This document shows, in pieces, positions 1 through 8,586 of a stretch of DNA of 64,000 nucleotides. The stretch spans positions 56,398 to 120,397 of the forward strand of contig NZ_JAULSI010000003.1 in NCBI RefSeq assembly GCF_030711405.1. Reading direction: 5' to 3'. Position 1 is the stretch's first letter; each line of letters opens with the position of its first letter. Below the pieces are notes generated by a model. It did not search any database. It was not told the DNA's origin and saw only the letters and a list, made by a program, of their open reading frames with translations. Both the position numbers and the translations under genes were made by a program. This DNA is from Massilia brevitalea. Lineage in GTDB: Bacteria; Pseudomonadota; Gammaproteobacteria; Burkholderiales; Burkholderiaceae_D.

Positions 1-1
1 C

Positions 2-1090
2 CCTGCCCTGAAGAACATGATGGAGCAGCTGCACACGCTGCAGGGCGAAGCGCCGCTGGTGCCGGTGCAGGTCGATGGCAATACCGTGGCGGCCATCGTC
101 GCCAGCTGGACCGGTATCCCGCTCGGGCGCATGGTGAAGGACGAGATCAAGACCGTGCTGCAGCTGCAGCCGCTGCTGGAAGAACGCATCCTCGGCCAGT
201 CGCATGCGGTCGGCGTGGTGGCGCAGCGCGTGCGCACCGCGCGCGCAAATCTCGACGACCCCAACAAGCCGAAGGGCGTGTTCCTGTTCGTCGGCACTTC
301 GGGCGTGGGCAAGACCGAAACGGCGCTGGCGCTGGCCGATCTGCTGTACGGCGGCGAGCGCAAGCTCGTCACCATCAACATGAGCGAATACCAGGAGGCG
401 CACAGCGTATCAAGCCTGAAGGGTTCGCCGCCGGGTTATGTCGGCTATGGCGAAGGCGGCGTGCTGACCGAGGCCGTGCGGCGCAATCCCTACAGCGTGG
501 TGCTGCTCGACGAAGTGGAAAAAGCCCATCCGGACGTGCTGGAGCTGTTCTTCCAGGTCTTCGACAAGGGCGTGCTGGACGACGCCGAAGGGCGCCAGAT
601 CGACTTCCGCAACACCATCATCATCCTGACCTCGAATACGGCGTCGAGCACGATGATGGGCGCTTGCCTGAACAAGAGCGCGGCCGAGATGCCCAAGCCC
701 GAGCAGCTCGCGGAACTGATCCGCCCGCAGTTGATGAAGCAGTTCAAGCCGGCCTTCCTGGGCCGCCTGACGACCGTACCCTTTTATCCGATCGGCGACG
801 AGGTACTCGCGAACATCATCCGCCTGAAGCTGGACCGCATCGGCAAGCGCGTGCGCGACAACCACCAGGCCAGGTTCGAGTACGACGACGCGCTGGTGAA
901 CGCGGTGCTGGCGCGCTGCACCGAAGTCGATTCGGGTGCGCGCAATGTCGACACCATCCTGAACGGCACCCTGCTGCCCGAGATCGCCGACACCGTGCTG
1001 GCGCGCATGGCCGAGGGCGGGGCGATCGCGCGCATCAAGGTGAGCGCCACCAAGGCCGGGCGCTTCAAGTACACCATCGAGCCGGCATAA
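2..1090 (+). CDS. tssH: Type VI secretion ATPase TssH (ClpV), C-terminal part
   Basis: AAA+ unfoldase that recycles the contracted TssB/TssC sheath of the type VI secretion system in the cytoplasm. The gene enters from the left edge, so only the last 362 residues are here and the true start lies outside. Visible are the second nucleotide-binding domain with Walker A GTSGVGKT (about residue 98 of the visible part), the conserved GSPPGYVGY pore-loop region, Walker B VVLLDEVEKAHP and sensor 1 LTSNTAS, then the C-terminal small domain. The sequence follows ClpV rather than ClpB in its C-terminal region, and the next gene is tssA, which supports the secretion role. ClpB is the main alternative. 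Confidence 0.93.
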   Translation, partial: PALKNMMEQLHTLQGEAPLVPVQVDGNTVAAIVASWTGIPLGRMVKDEIKTVLQLQPLLEERILGQSHAVGVVAQRVRTARANLDDPNKPKGVFLFVGTSGVGKTETALALADLLYGGERKLVTINMSEYQEAHSVSSLKGSPPGYVGYGEGGVLTEAVRRNPYSVVLLDEVEKAHPDVLELFFQVFDKGVLDDAEGRQIDFRNTIIILTSNTASSTMMGACLNKSAAEMPKPEQLAELIRPQLMKQFKPAFLGRLTTVPFYPIGDEVLANIIRLKLDRIGKRVRDNHQARFEYDDALVNAVLARCTEVDSGARNVDTILNGTLLPEIADTVLARMAEGGAIARIKVSATKAGRFKYTIEPA

Positions 1091-1099
1091 GGAGGCGTC

Positions 1100-2110
1100 A
1101 TGAGCACGCTCGAGCAACTTCTCACACCGATCAGTGCGGCGGCGCCCTGCGGCGAGAGCCTGGCGTTCACGCCCGAACTCGACGCCATTGCCCAGGCGCG
1201 CAAGGCCGACGACCCGTCGCTGGAGCAGGGCGCCTGGGTCACCACGCTGAAGGAAGCCGACTGGAAGTTCGTGTCCAAGCGCTGCGCGGTGCTGATCGAG
1301 ACGCGCAGCAAGGACCTGCAGCTGGCAGTCTGGCTGGCCGAGGCGAATGCCAGGACCGCCGGGCTGCGCGCGCTCGGCGACGCACTGCAGCTGGTCGGCG
1401 CGCTGTGCGACCGTTACTGGGACGGCCTGTATCCGCTGCCGGACGAAGACGGCTTCGAGCAGCGCATCGGTAACCTGAGCTGGATCGCGGCGCGCGTGCC
1501 GCAACTGGTGACCGAATGCCCGGTGACCGAAGGCGCGGGCTTTTCGATGCGCGACATCGAAGCCGCGCGTACGCATGGCGCGAACGCGATTGCCGACGTG
1601 GAGGCCGCGCGCGGCCGCACCTCGAAAACCTTTTCCGAGAAGTTGCTGGACGACGGCGCGCATTGCCTGGCCATGCTGGACGAGCTGGAGAGGTCGGTCG
1701 ATGCGCGCCTGGGCAACGATGGCCCGAGCTTCGGCGGCGCCAGGAGCGCGTTGCAGAACCTGATCCATTTCGTCACGCCGGCGGCCGGCAAGACGGTGGC
1801 CGGGGCGGCGTCCACAGCTGCGCCGGCGGAGACGTCCACGAGTGAGGCGTTGCCGCCTGCGGCTTCGAGCGGCGCGGCATCCGGCCCGCTGCAAAGCCGC
1901 GCCCAGGCCCTGGCCCAATTGCGCGCGGTGGCCGAGTTCTTCCGTCGCACCGAGCCGCACAGCCCGGTCGCCTACCTGGCCGACAAGGCAGCGAGTTGGG
2001 GCGAGCAGCCGCTGCATGTGTGGCTCAAGTCGGTGGTCAAGGATGCGGCGGCGCTGGCCCACGTCGACGAACTGCTCGGCGTCGAGCGCGGAGGGGAAAA
2101 GGAGGGGTGA
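1100..2110 (+). CDS. tssA: Type VI secretion system protein TssA
   Basis: Cap/baseplate-associated protein that guides sheath-tube assembly in type VI secretion. The 336-residue product has an ImpA_N-type domain in its first 130 residues, recognisable by the CGESLAF start and the segment around RYWDGLYPLPDEDG. An Ala/Ser-rich linker follows (about 225-265), then a C-terminal helical region (RAVAEFFRRTEPHSPVAY) typical of TssA proteins. It starts 9 bases after tssH with a good GGAGG site, so the two are co-transcribed. It is the last gene of the cluster in this direction and is followed by two hairpins. Confidence 0.92.
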   Translation: MSTLEQLLTPISAAAPCGESLAFTPELDAIAQARKADDPSLEQGAWVTTLKEADWKFVSKRCAVLIETRSKDLQLAVWLAEANARTAGLRALGDALQLVGALCDRYWDGLYPLPDEDGFEQRIGNLSWIAARVPQLVTECPVTEGAGFSMRDIEAARTHGANAIADVEAARGRTSKTFSEKLLDDGAHCLAMLDELERSVDARLGNDGPSFGGARSALQNLIHFVTPAAGKTVAGAASTAAPAETSTSEALPPAASSGAASGPLQSRAQALAQLRAVAEFFRRTEPHSPVAYLADKAASWGEQPLHVWLKSVVKDAAALAHVDELLGVERGGEKEG

Positions 2111-2185
2111 AATAACCTTTCATGCAGCGCCCTCCGGTGAAAGAGTATTTCAGGGCGGCTTATCAGGCTGCCCTGTTTGTTTTTG
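2108..2185. terminator. Double hairpin between convergent tssA and phasin genes
   Basis: The first hairpin pairs TGAAATAACCTTTCA (2108-2122) with TGAAAGAGTATTTCA (2138-2152), 13 of 15 positions complementary. The second pairs AGGGCGGC with GCTGCCCT (about 2152-2174) and is followed by a T-rich run, which fits a Rho-independent terminator for tssA. The first stem resembles the one at 41436-41480, also at a convergent junction. Confidence 0.7.
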
Positions 2186-2194
2186 GGCCGATGC

Positions 2195-2767
2195 CTATTC
2201 GGCCGGCTTGTCACCCGGCGTAGCAGCCTTGCTCATGCCGGGATTGACCATCGACGAAGCCTTCGCGATCTGCTCCTCGACGTTCTGCACCGCCTGGCGC
2301 GTGGCCTGCGTCACCTGCTCGTAGCCCTTGAAAGCATTGTCGATGGCGGCCTTGATGATCTCGACCGCGTTCTCGGAACCCGGCTTGACGTTTTGCGTGA
2401 CGTCGTAGATCAGCGCCGACAGCGTGCTTTTCGCTTCCGCCACGTGTACGTCGGCGGCGCGCCGAAATTCGCCCTGCATCTCGTCGATGATGGTCTTCAG
2501 CTGGGCACGGTATTCGGCGCTGTCGGTAGCGCCCGGCGCCATGCGGGCCGACAGGGCGTCGAAGGCGGCGCGGGCATCGCGTGCCTGGGACAGGTCGCGG
2601 CTGGCGGCCAGGGTCTGGTCCATGGTGGTGCGGGCGGTGGCCATGTTCAGCGCGACGACCTGTTCCAGACCCTTGACCGTTTTACTGGCAAGCATGTCGA
2701 AGGTTTGCATCTGCAGGTCGAACAGGGTTTTGGTGGCGCTGGCGAATTGCTCGGGGCTCGTGAACAT
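2195..2767 (-). CDS. Phasin family protein
   Basis: Small amphipathic helical protein of 190 residues expected to coat polyhydroxyalkanoate granules. The N-terminal stretch MFTSPEQFASATKTLFDLQ and the later EQVVALNMATARTTMDQT match the phasin_2 family pattern, and the rest is predicted helix with a Lys/Pro tail. I placed the start at 2767 because a GAGGAGA site lies just upstream; a longer reading frame to 2860 has no such site and adds unrelated sequence. It sits alone, converging on tssA. No PHA synthase is in view, so granule association rests on family resemblance only. Confidence 0.9.
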   Translation of the reverse strand: MFTSPEQFASATKTLFDLQMQTFDMLASKTVKGLEQVVALNMATARTTMDQTLAASRDLSQARDARAAFDALSARMAPGATDSAEYRAQLKTIIDEMQGEFRRAADVHVAEAKSTLSALIYDVTQNVKPGSENAVEIIKAAIDNAFKGYEQVTQATRQAVQNVEEQIAKASSMVNPGMSKAATPGDKPAE

Positions 2768-2849
2768 CAATGTCTCCTCGGTATAGGTATGGAACGACGG
2801 ACGACGTGCTGGCACATATGCTGGCTCAGTTGGTAGAACGAGCAGCCTA

Positions 2850-3053
2850 TTATTTAGCAACGATGAGCTTTTCGCAACGGGCGTCCCGATACGGACCGGC
2901 AGCGCGTTCCCAGCCGGGGCCGAGCGGGGTCTGCGCGCAGGCCAGCGCGCCGTCGACCTTGCTGCGCCACTGGAACCAGGGCGCGGGTTTGGCGAGGGCG
3001 ACTGCGCAGACGGTCGCGATGAGGAAGCCGCTGACGAAGGTGGAGAGTTTCAT
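2850..3053 (-). CDS. Small secreted protein of unknown function
   Basis: A 67-residue product beginning MKLSTFVSGFLIATVCAVALA, a clear signal peptide, followed by a mature chain of about 45 residues with two cysteines (ACAQ and RCEK) that could form a disulfide. I do not recognise the family. It is transcribed divergently from the cueR-like gene, with the CueR-type operator in between, so it may share copper control, but no matching promoter on this strand is obvious. The ribosome binding site is weak. A longer frame to 3203 would cross the operator and is unlikely. Confidence 0.6.
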   Translation of the reverse strand: MKLSTFVSGFLIATVCAVALAKPAPWFQWRSKVDGALACAQTPLGPGWERAAGPYRDARCEKLIVAK

Positions 3054-3095
3054 GTGAAGCCGAGCATAGCACAGGCCTGGGCGCGGGACTGCGCC

Positions 3096-3126
3096 TTGCG
3101 CTTCCCATGATGGGAAGGTGTATGCT
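3096..3126 (+). promoter_or_regulatory. CueR-type promoter/operator upstream of cueR
   Basis: A -35 TTGCGC (3096-3101) and -10 TATGCT (3121-3126) are separated by 19 bases, the stretched spacer typical of MerR-family promoters. The spacer region holds the palindrome CTTCCCATGATGGGAAG (3101-3117). The same palindrome, differing only at the centre, precedes copA at 29911-29927. Confidence 0.85.
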
Positions 3127-3150
3127 TTCCGCTCGACTGGAGAGTAAAGA

Positions 3151-3549
3151 ATGGACAGCATGAATATCGGCGACGCCGCACGCGCATCACGGGTATCGGC
3201 CAAGATGATCCGCCATTACGAAGCGATCGGCCTGATCGGCGCGGCGCGGCGCACCGATGCCGGGTATCGCGTGTATGCAAACCAGGATGTGCAGGTGCTG
3301 CAGTTCATCCACCGCGCCCGTGCGCTCGGCTTTTCGCTCGACCAGATACGGGATTTATTGGCGCTGTGGCAGGACAAAGGGCGTGCCAGTGCTGACGTAC
3401 GTGCTTTGGCGCGTGAACATATCGGTGAACTGAACCGCAAGATTGCCGAAATGGAGGCGATGCGGCGTACGCTGGAGCGATTGGCGGCGTCCTGCCATGG
3501 CGATAGCCGCTCGGATTGCCCGATCCTGGATGACCTGGCGGCATCCTGA
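3151..3549 (+). CDS. cueR: Copper-responsive MerR-family regulator, CueR type
   Basis: Cytoplasmic Cu(I) sensor that activates copper efflux genes by untwisting 19-base-spacer promoters. The 132-residue product has the MerR helix-turn-helix (MNIGDAARASRVSAKMIRHYE), a dimerisation helix and the C-terminal metal loop Cys115-x7-Cys123 in CHGDSRSDCPIL. This matches the CueR signature CPGDDSADCPI closely, including the serine of the SADV segment. The start at 3151 is followed by another ATG at 3160, and either could be used. It lies behind its own CueR-type operator, so autoregulation is likely, and the matching operator of copA names its probable main target. Confidence 0.9.
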   Translation: MDSMNIGDAARASRVSAKMIRHYEAIGLIGAARRTDAGYRVYANQDVQVLQFIHRARALGFSLDQIRDLLALWQDKGRASADVRALAREHIGELNRKIAEMEAMRRTLERLAASCHGDSRSDCPILDDLAAS

Positions 3550-3571
3550 TACAGGAAAAGGGAACAATAAC

Positions 3572-3613
3572 GCAAAACGCCGCAAACCTTGAAAAAGGAT
3601 TGCGGCGTTTTGC
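3572..3613. terminator. Bidirectional terminator between cueR and the tRNA-Leu array
   Basis: A perfect 14-base stem, GCAAAACGCCGCAA (3572-3585) with TTGCGGCGTTTTGC (3600-3613), enclosing a 14-base loop and flanked by A and T runs inside the stem. It lies downstream of both cueR and the last tRNA-Leu. Confidence 0.8.
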
Positions 3614-3635
3614 GCCGGCTGTCGCCAGAAAACTT

Positions 3636-3720
3636 TGGTGCCCACGGAGGGACTCGAACCCCCACACCTTGCGGCACATGGACCTGAACCATGCGCGTCT
3701 ACCAATTCCGCCACGTGGGC
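3636..3720 (-). tRNA. tRNA-Leu (CAG), copy 6 in transcription order
   Basis: 85 bases including encoded CCA. Acceptor stem GCCCACG/CGTGGGC, anticodon loop TTCAGGT giving anticodon CAG, long variable arm typical of leucine tRNAs, and T-arm GGTTCGAGTCC. Last gene of six in an identical tandem series; the terminator at 3572-3613 follows. Confidence 0.97.
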
Positions 3721-3819
3721 CTACGGTACTGCTATTGCCAACATGATGCCGGCGATGAGCCGTGCGCTCAAGAGCACACGCTACGATACTGCTTGCTTCT
3801 GCGGTTTGCTGCCAGTAGA

Positions 3820-3904
3820 TGGTGCCCACGGAGGGACTCGAACCCCCACACCTTGCGGCACATGGACCTGAACCATGCGCGTCTACCAATTCCGCCACGT
3901 GGGC
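3820..3904 (-). tRNA. tRNA-Leu (CAG), copy 5
   Basis: Identical to the other copies of the array: 85 bases with encoded CCA, anticodon CAG, long variable arm. Confidence 0.97.
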
Positions 3905-4003
3905 CTACGGTACTGCTATTGCCAACATGATGCCGGCGATGAGCCGTGCGCTCAAGAGCACACGCTACGATACTGCTTGCTTCTGCGGTTTGCTGCCAGT
4001 AGA

Positions 4004-4088
4004 TGGTGCCCACGGAGGGACTCGAACCCCCACACCTTGCGGCACATGGACCTGAACCATGCGCGTCTACCAATTCCGCCACGTGGGC
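4004..4088 (-). tRNA. tRNA-Leu (CAG), copy 4
   Basis: Identical to the other copies of the array: 85 bases with encoded CCA, anticodon CAG, long variable arm. Confidence 0.97.
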
Positions 4089-4187
4089 ATTCGGTACTGC
4101 TATTGCCAACATGATGCCGGCGATGAGCCGTGCGCTCAAGAGCACACGCTACGATACTGCTTGCTTCTGCGGTTTGCTGCCAGTAGA

Positions 4188-4272
4188 TGGTGCCCACGGA
4201 GGGACTCGAACCCCCACACCTTGCGGCACATGGACCTGAACCATGCGCGTCTACCAATTCCGCCACGTGGGC
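4188..4272 (-). tRNA. tRNA-Leu (CAG), copy 3
   Basis: Identical to the other copies of the array: 85 bases with encoded CCA, anticodon CAG, long variable arm. Confidence 0.97.
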
Positions 4273-4371
4273 ATTCGGTACTGCTATTGCCAACATGATG
4301 CCGGCGATGAGCCGTGCGCTCAAGAGCACACGCTACGATACTGCTTGCTTCTGCGGTTTGCTGCCAGTAGA

Positions 4372-4456
4372 TGGTGCCCACGGAGGGACTCGAACCCCCA
4401 CACCTTGCGGCACATGGACCTGAACCATGCGCGTCTACCAATTCCGCCACGTGGGC
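4372..4456 (-). tRNA. tRNA-Leu (CAG), copy 2
   Basis: Identical to the other copies of the array: 85 bases with encoded CCA, anticodon CAG, long variable arm. The spacer between this copy and copy 1 is the divergent one carrying the dispersed palindrome. Confidence 0.97.
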
Positions 4457-4486
4457 ATTGGTTGCTGCCAACAATGATCTGCGTTC

Positions 4487-4514
4487 CGCGTGGGCACGGA
4501 GTGCCCACCCTACG
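4487..4514. repeat. Dispersed palindromic repeat, copy A (single)
   Basis: Element of the form CGCGTGGGCA-CGGAG-TGCCCACCCTACG, whose core GTGGGCA/TGCCCAC forms a 7-base stem. It matches both halves of the inverted pairs at 47293-47463 and 50032-50139. It lies in the fifth spacer of the tRNA-Leu array. Confidence 0.8.
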
Positions 4515-4555
4515 ATCAATGGTACTGCTTACTTCTGCGGTTTGCTGCCAGTAGA

Positions 4556-4640
4556 TGGTGCCCACGGAGGGACTCGAACCCCCACACCTTGCGGCACATG
4601 GACCTGAACCATGCGCGTCTACCAATTCCGCCACGTGGGC
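4556..4640 (-). tRNA. tRNA-Leu (CAG), copy 1 (promoter-proximal)
   Basis: Identical to the other copies of the array: 85 bases with encoded CCA, anticodon CAG, long variable arm. First in transcription order from the promoter at 4795-4823. Confidence 0.97.
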
Positions 4641-4682
4641 ATTTGTACTGCTTACTGCTTAACTTCTGAAGCTGATACAATA

Positions 4683-4772
4683 TCAGGCTTTCCTATTTTT
4701 CGCTAGATCAACTTTCGCTGCCTGGCGTAGAACTTCCTGATGCTGCTGCTTCTTTTTCTTTCGCTTCAACAT
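4683..4772 (-). CDS. Possible 29-residue basic leader peptide of the tRNA-Leu array
   Basis: A short reading frame lies between the array promoter and the first tRNA. It starts with ATG at 4772 and stops with TGA at 4683-4685. The product is very basic at its N-terminus (MLKRKKKKQQ) and contains three leucine codons of which two are CTA. No Shine-Dalgarno sequence is visible before the ATG, so translation is doubtful. I include it because it fills the tRNA leader exactly; it may be chance. Confidence 0.25.
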   Translation of the reverse strand: MLKRKKKKQQHQEVLRQAAKVDLAKNRKA

Positions 4773-4794
4773 GTGTCGTTGCGAGAGAGCCGAG

Positions 4795-4823
4795 ATTATA
4801 GCGGAAGGATTGCAAAAGTCAAA
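4795..4823 (-). promoter_or_regulatory. Strong sigma-70 promoter of the tRNA-Leu array
   Basis: On the minus strand, -35 TTTGAC (4823-4818), a 17-base spacer and -10 TATAAT (4800-4795). The leader to the first tRNA is about 148 bases. This is the only strong promoter seen upstream of the array, so all six tRNAs may come from one transcript. Confidence 0.75.
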
Positions 4824-5058
4824 GACCCAGCTGCAAGGGTTTCTGCGCGCCCGAATTGACGTGTAACGCAGGCCGCAACCCAGCCGTATTTGCAGCCTTA
4901 TCAGCGGCCTTGTTTCGCCACCTTATCTGCCGGCCTCGTTTGCCCGCCTTATTTGCTGAGCTTATTTGTCCAAGCCTTTTCGTTCACCATATAGCGCGCC
5001 ACGGCGCACGCTTCGTTAGGCGAATCGCCCGGTCCTCCGTTACACTACGCCTGTCAAG
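4824..5058. other. Intergenic stretch between tRNA-Leu promoter and rnr, with imperfect repeats
   Basis: No gene is seen. From 4893 to 4969 there are three imperfect tandem units of about 26 bases built on CCTTAT-N2-GC...TTG, for example CCACCTTATCTGCCGGCCTC in the middle unit. No convincing promoter for rnr was identified here. Confidence 0.55.
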
Positions 5059-8000
5059 GTGTCAATCCAACCATGGCACCGGCCGCTCCGGCGCTTATAT
5101 AGAAGAATTCAAGAAAACGATTTGAAGCAACCTACTCATACCATTCCTAGCCGCGAGGAAATCCTCGGCGTCTTCCGCGATGCCGGTACCTCACTCGACG
5201 CGGCCACTCTTGCGCGTGCCCTGAAGGTCAAGCCTGATGCCCAGGAAGTGCTGGGCCGCCGCCTGAACGCCATGCAGCGCGACGGACAACTCACTGCCGG
5301 CGACGACGGCGTCTATACGCTGGCCGACAGCGGCGGCTTCGTTGCCGGCCGCATCGCCGCCCACCGCGACGGCTTCGGCTTCGTGATCCCGGACGAGCCG
5401 GGCGCCGACCTGTTCCTGAACGACAAAGAGATGCAGAAGGTGCTGCATGGCGACCGCGTGCTGGCGAAAGTCACGGGCACGGACCGCCGCGGCCGTCCTG
5501 AAGGCACGATCGTCGAAGTCGTCGAACGCGCGAACAGCCACATCATCGGCCGCCTGCTCAACGAAGGCGGCGTCTGGATCGTCGCGCCGGAAGACCAGCG
5601 CATGAACCAGGACGTGCTGGTGGCCGGCGGACCGGGCAAGGCGAAAGCCGGCCAGGTCGTGAGCGTGGAACTGATCGAACAGCCGGCGCGTTTCCAGCAG
5701 CCGACGGGCCGCATCGTCGAAGTGCTCGGCGAGCTGGATGACCCGGGCATGGAAATCGAAATCGCCGTGCGCAAGTTCGGCGTGCCGCACGTGTTCTCGC
5801 CGACCGCGCTCAAGCAAGCGAATAAACTGCCGAACGAAGTGCACGATCCCGACCTGGTCGACCGCGTCGATTTGCGCGACGTGCCTTTGGTGACCATCGA
5901 CGGCGAAGACGCACGCGACTTCGACGATGCCGTCTACTGCGAACCGGTCAAGCTTGGCGGCGAGCGCGGCTACCGCCTGCTGGTGGCGATCGCCGACGTC
6001 AGCCACTACGTGAAGCCGAACGATTCCCTGGACGCCGACGCCATCGAGCGCAGCACCTCGGTGTATTTCCCGCGCCGCGTGATCCCGATGCTGCCTGAGA
6101 AGCTGTCGAACGGCCTGTGCTCGCTGAACCCGGCCGTCGACCGCCTGACCCTGGTCTGCGACATGGTGGTCACCGCCAAGGGCGAAGTCACGGCTTACCA
6201 GTTCTACCCGGCCGTGATCCACTCGGCCGCGCGCCTGACCTATAACCAGGTCGCCGCCGTGCTGGCCGATCCGAAGGGCGAAGAAGCGCAGGCGCGTCCG
6301 GCCATCGTGCCACACCTGCTGAACCTGAACGACGCCTTCCATGCGCTGCTGGGCGCGCGCCAGGAACGCGGCGCCATCGATTTCGAGACGACCGAAACCT
6401 ACATCGTCTGCAACCCGATGGGCAAGATCGAAAAGATCATCCCGCGCACCCGCAACGACGCGCACCGCCTGATCGAGGAGTGCATGCTGGCCGCGAACGT
6501 CTGCGCCGCCGACCTCCTGATCCGCCACAAGCACCCGGGCACCTTCCGCATCCACGCGGTGCCGACCGAGGAAAAGCTGAACCAGCTGCGCACCTTCCTC
6601 AAGCAGACCGGCCTGAACCTGGGCGGCGGCAGCAAGCCGGCCGCATCCGACTACGCCGCCGTCATGCGCGAGATCAAGGAGCGTCCGGACGCAGCCCTCC
6701 TGCAGACCATGCTGCTGCGCTCGATGCAGCAAGCCGTCTACAGCCCGGACAACGTCGGCCACTTCGGCCTGGCCTACGAGGCCTATGCCCACTTCACCAG
6801 CCCGATCCGCCGCTATCCCGACCTGCTCACGCACCGCGCGATCAAGGCGATCCTGCTGGGCAAGCGCTACGAGCCGAAGGGCATCGACCTCGGCAAGCTG
6901 AACACCACCGTGTCGAACGCCACCCGCAAGCAGGCCGCGAAAGACAAGCTTGAGGGCAAGGTCAAGAACGAAAAGGACCTGACCATCTGGGACGCGCTCG
7001 GCGTGCACTGCTCGGCCAACGAGCGCCGTGCCGACGAAGCGTCGCGCGATGTCGAGAACTGGCTGAAGTGCTACTTCATGCAGGACAAGCTGGGCGAGTC
7101 CTTCACCGGCACCGTGGCCGGCGTAACCACCTTCGGCATCTTCGTGCAGTTGGACGAGTTATACGTCGAGGGCCTGGTCCACGTGACCGGCCTGGGCCAG
7201 GATTACTTCCAGTACGACGAAGCGCGCCATTTGCTGCGCGGCGAGCGCACGGGTAAGACCTTTGGCCTGACCGACCGCGTGACGGTGCAGGTGGCCAAGG
7301 TCGACCTGGAAGCACGCAAGATCGACCTGGTGCTCGCCGAGGGTGAGGGCGCGGTTGCCGCGCCTGCACAGGACCGCCAGCCATCCCGCGCCGACGAGGG
7401 CCGGGGCAAGGCCAAGGCCGCCAATGGCCGCGATGCCAAGCCGGTCCAGGCGAACGGCAACGGCGGCGGCAATGCATCGCGCCTGAACTTCGACGAGCTC
7501 GCCGAAACCAAGCCGTCCGGTAAGTCCAAGCGTTCGCGCCGTGCCCGCAAGGAAGCGGCGGAACTGGCGCGCCAGCAGGCGAACGACGGCCGCGCACCGG
7601 AACTGCAAGCCGACAACGAGATCGAGACCGAAGTCGAGGCCGGAGTCGGGGCCGGAGTCGGGTCCACATCGGCCGAAATCGTCGGCAAGAGCAAGAACAA
7701 GCGTTCGCGCAGCGCGCGCCGCAGGGCCGCGGCGGAACGCCAGGCAGCGAGTGCGCAGGCGGCGAACGTGCAGCCAGCGAACGTGCAGCCAGTTAGTCCG
7801 CAACCGGCCCAGGACGCCCAGGTGTACAAGGTCGAAGCGCCGCAAGTGCAGCCGCAGCCGGAAGCTACGCCGCAGCCAGCAGCAAAACCGGCACGCAAGG
7901 CGAAAGCCAAGCCAGTGCCGGCAGCAGCGCCCGTGGAAGCGGCCGCTCCAGCCGTGGTGCCAGCACCCGCTGCAGTGCCAGCCCCGGTTGAAGCGGCAGC

Positions 8001-8586
8001 AGCCGAAGCTCCAGTCAAGCCGGCGCGCAAGCGCAAGGCCGCCGCTGCACCGGCCCCGGTTGAGCAGGTGGAAGCCGTGCGCGAGCCGGTTGCCGCCGCA
8101 GCGCCGCAGCCGCTGGACGCCCCAGTGCCTGCAGCGCCGAAGCGCACCCGCGCCGCCAAGGCCATCAAGGCCGTGCTGGAAACCCCGGCCCCGGCGCCGC
8201 AAGCCGAGACCGCCGTCGAGGCAGCACCGGTGGCGGCCAAGCGTGCACGCCGCACCAAGGCCGCCGACGTGGTTGCGCAAGTTGCCGAGGCGTCGCCAAG
8301 TGTCGCCGAAGCCATCGCCGCCGTCGAAGCGCCGGCCAAGCCACGCCGCACGCGCGCCGTCAAAGCCGTGGCTGAAGCGGCGCCAGCAGTAGAGCCGGCT
8401 GCAGCACCGGCAGCAGCACCAGCAGCCAAAACCGCAGTCAAACCTGCGGCCAAAACCGCAGCCAAACCTGCAGCCAAGACCGCAGCACCCGCACCCAGCG
8501 CCGCCGCCAAGAGCAGCGCCAAGAAGAAGCCGGCCGCCGAGGCCGGCACCGCATCCAAAACGAGCAAGAAAAGAAGTAAAGCATGA
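5059..8586 (+). CDS. rnr: Ribonuclease R with a very long basic Ala/Pro/Lys tail
   Basis: Processive 3'-5' exoribonuclease that degrades structured RNA. The 1175-residue frame shows an N-terminal winged-helix/OB region, the RNB catalytic core with acidic motif [13 protein letters not shown] near residue 280, [14 protein letters not shown] near 574, and an S1 domain ([16 protein letters not shown]) ending near 765. The remaining 410 residues are low complexity, rich in Ala, Pro, Lys and Arg, with repeated KPARK/KRxR motifs like histone H1-type tails. RNase R is usually about 800 residues. The frame opens with GTG at 5059; a TTG at 5122 ([15 protein letters not shown]) fits family N-termini better and is my alternative. 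It overlaps rlmB by ATGA. Confidence 0.93.
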   Translation: MSIQPWHRPLRRLYRRIQENDLKQPTHTIPSREEILGVFRDAGTSLDAATLARALKVKPDAQEVLGRRLNAMQRDGQLTAGDDGVYTLADSGGFVAGRIAAHRDGFGFVIPDEPGADLFLNDKEMQKVLHGDRVLAKVTGTDRRGRPEGTIVEVVERANSHIIGRLLNEGGVWIVAPEDQRMNQDVLVAGGPGKAKAGQVVSVELIEQPARFQQPTGRIVEVLGELDDPGMEIEIAVRKFGVPHVFSPTALKQANKLPNEVHDPDLVDRVDLRDVPLVTIDGEDARDFDDAVYCEPVKLGGERGYRLLVAIADVSHYVKPNDSLDADAIERSTSVYFPRRVIPMLPEKLSNGLCSLNPAVDRLTLVCDMVVTAKGEVTAYQFYPAVIHSAARLTYNQVAAVLADPKGEEAQARPAIVPHLLNLNDAFHALLGARQERGAIDFETTETYIVCNPMGKIEKIIPRTRNDAHRLIEECMLAANVCAADLLIRHKHPGTFRIHAVPTEEKLNQLRTFLKQTGLNLGGGSKPAASDYAAVMREIKERPDAALLQTMLLRSMQQAVYSPDNVGHFGLAYEAYAHFTSPIRRYPDLLTHRAIKAILLGKRYEPKGIDLGKLNTTVSNATRKQAAKDKLEGKVKNEKDLTIWDALGVHCSANERRADEASRDVENWLKCYFMQDKLGESFTGTVAGVTTFGIFVQLDELYVEGLVHVTGLGQDYFQYDEARHLLRGERTGKTFGLTDRVTVQVAKVDLEARKIDLVLAEGEGAVAAPAQDRQPSRADEGRGKAKAANGRDAKPVQANGNGGGNASRLNFDELAETKPSGKSKRSRRARKEAAELARQQANDGRAPELQADNEIETEVEAGVGAGVGSTSAEIVGKSKNKRSRSARRRAAAERQAASAQAANVQPANVQPVSPQPAQDAQVYKVEAPQVQPQPEATPQPAAKPARKAKAKPVPAAAPVEAAAPAVVPAPAAVPAPVEAAAAEAPVKPARKRKAAAAPAPVEQVEAVREPVAAAAPQPLDAPVPAAPKRTRAAKAIKAVLETPAPAPQAETAVEAAPVAAKRARRTKAADVVAQVAEASPSVAEAIAAVEAPAKPRRTRAVKAVAEAAPAVEPAAAPAAAPAAKTAVKPAAKTAAKPAAKTAAPAPSAAAKSSAKKKPAAEAGTASKTSKKRSKA

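Larger units (their letters stand above)
3636..4640 (-). repeat. Tandem array of six tRNA-Leu(CAG) genes, 184-base period
   Basis: Six identical 85-base tRNA genes are separated by five 99-base spacers. The first four spacers (3721-3819, 3905-4003, 4089-4187, 4273-4371) are essentially identical, differing only at CTACGG versus ATTCGG after the tRNA. The fifth (4457-4555) has the same length but partly different sequence and contains the palindromic repeat at 4487-4514. The structure indicates recent unit duplication. Recombination between copies should make the copy number unstable. Confidence 0.95.

Noticed and set aside
4487..4514. Idea that the dispersed palindrome derives from the tRNA-Leu acceptor stem, which shares GTGGGCA/TGCCCAC
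   Set aside because: The similarity covers only the short stem and stops on both sides; chance or convergent structure is as likely.
3649..4607. Repeated 78-125-residue frames through the tRNA-Leu array on both strands
   Set aside because: They are translations of tRNA genes and spacers, repeated with the array, with no initiation signals.
3636..4640. CRISPR-like regular repeat structure
   Set aside because: The 184-base period comes from duplicated tRNA-Leu genes and identical spacers; there are no unique spacers and no cas genes.
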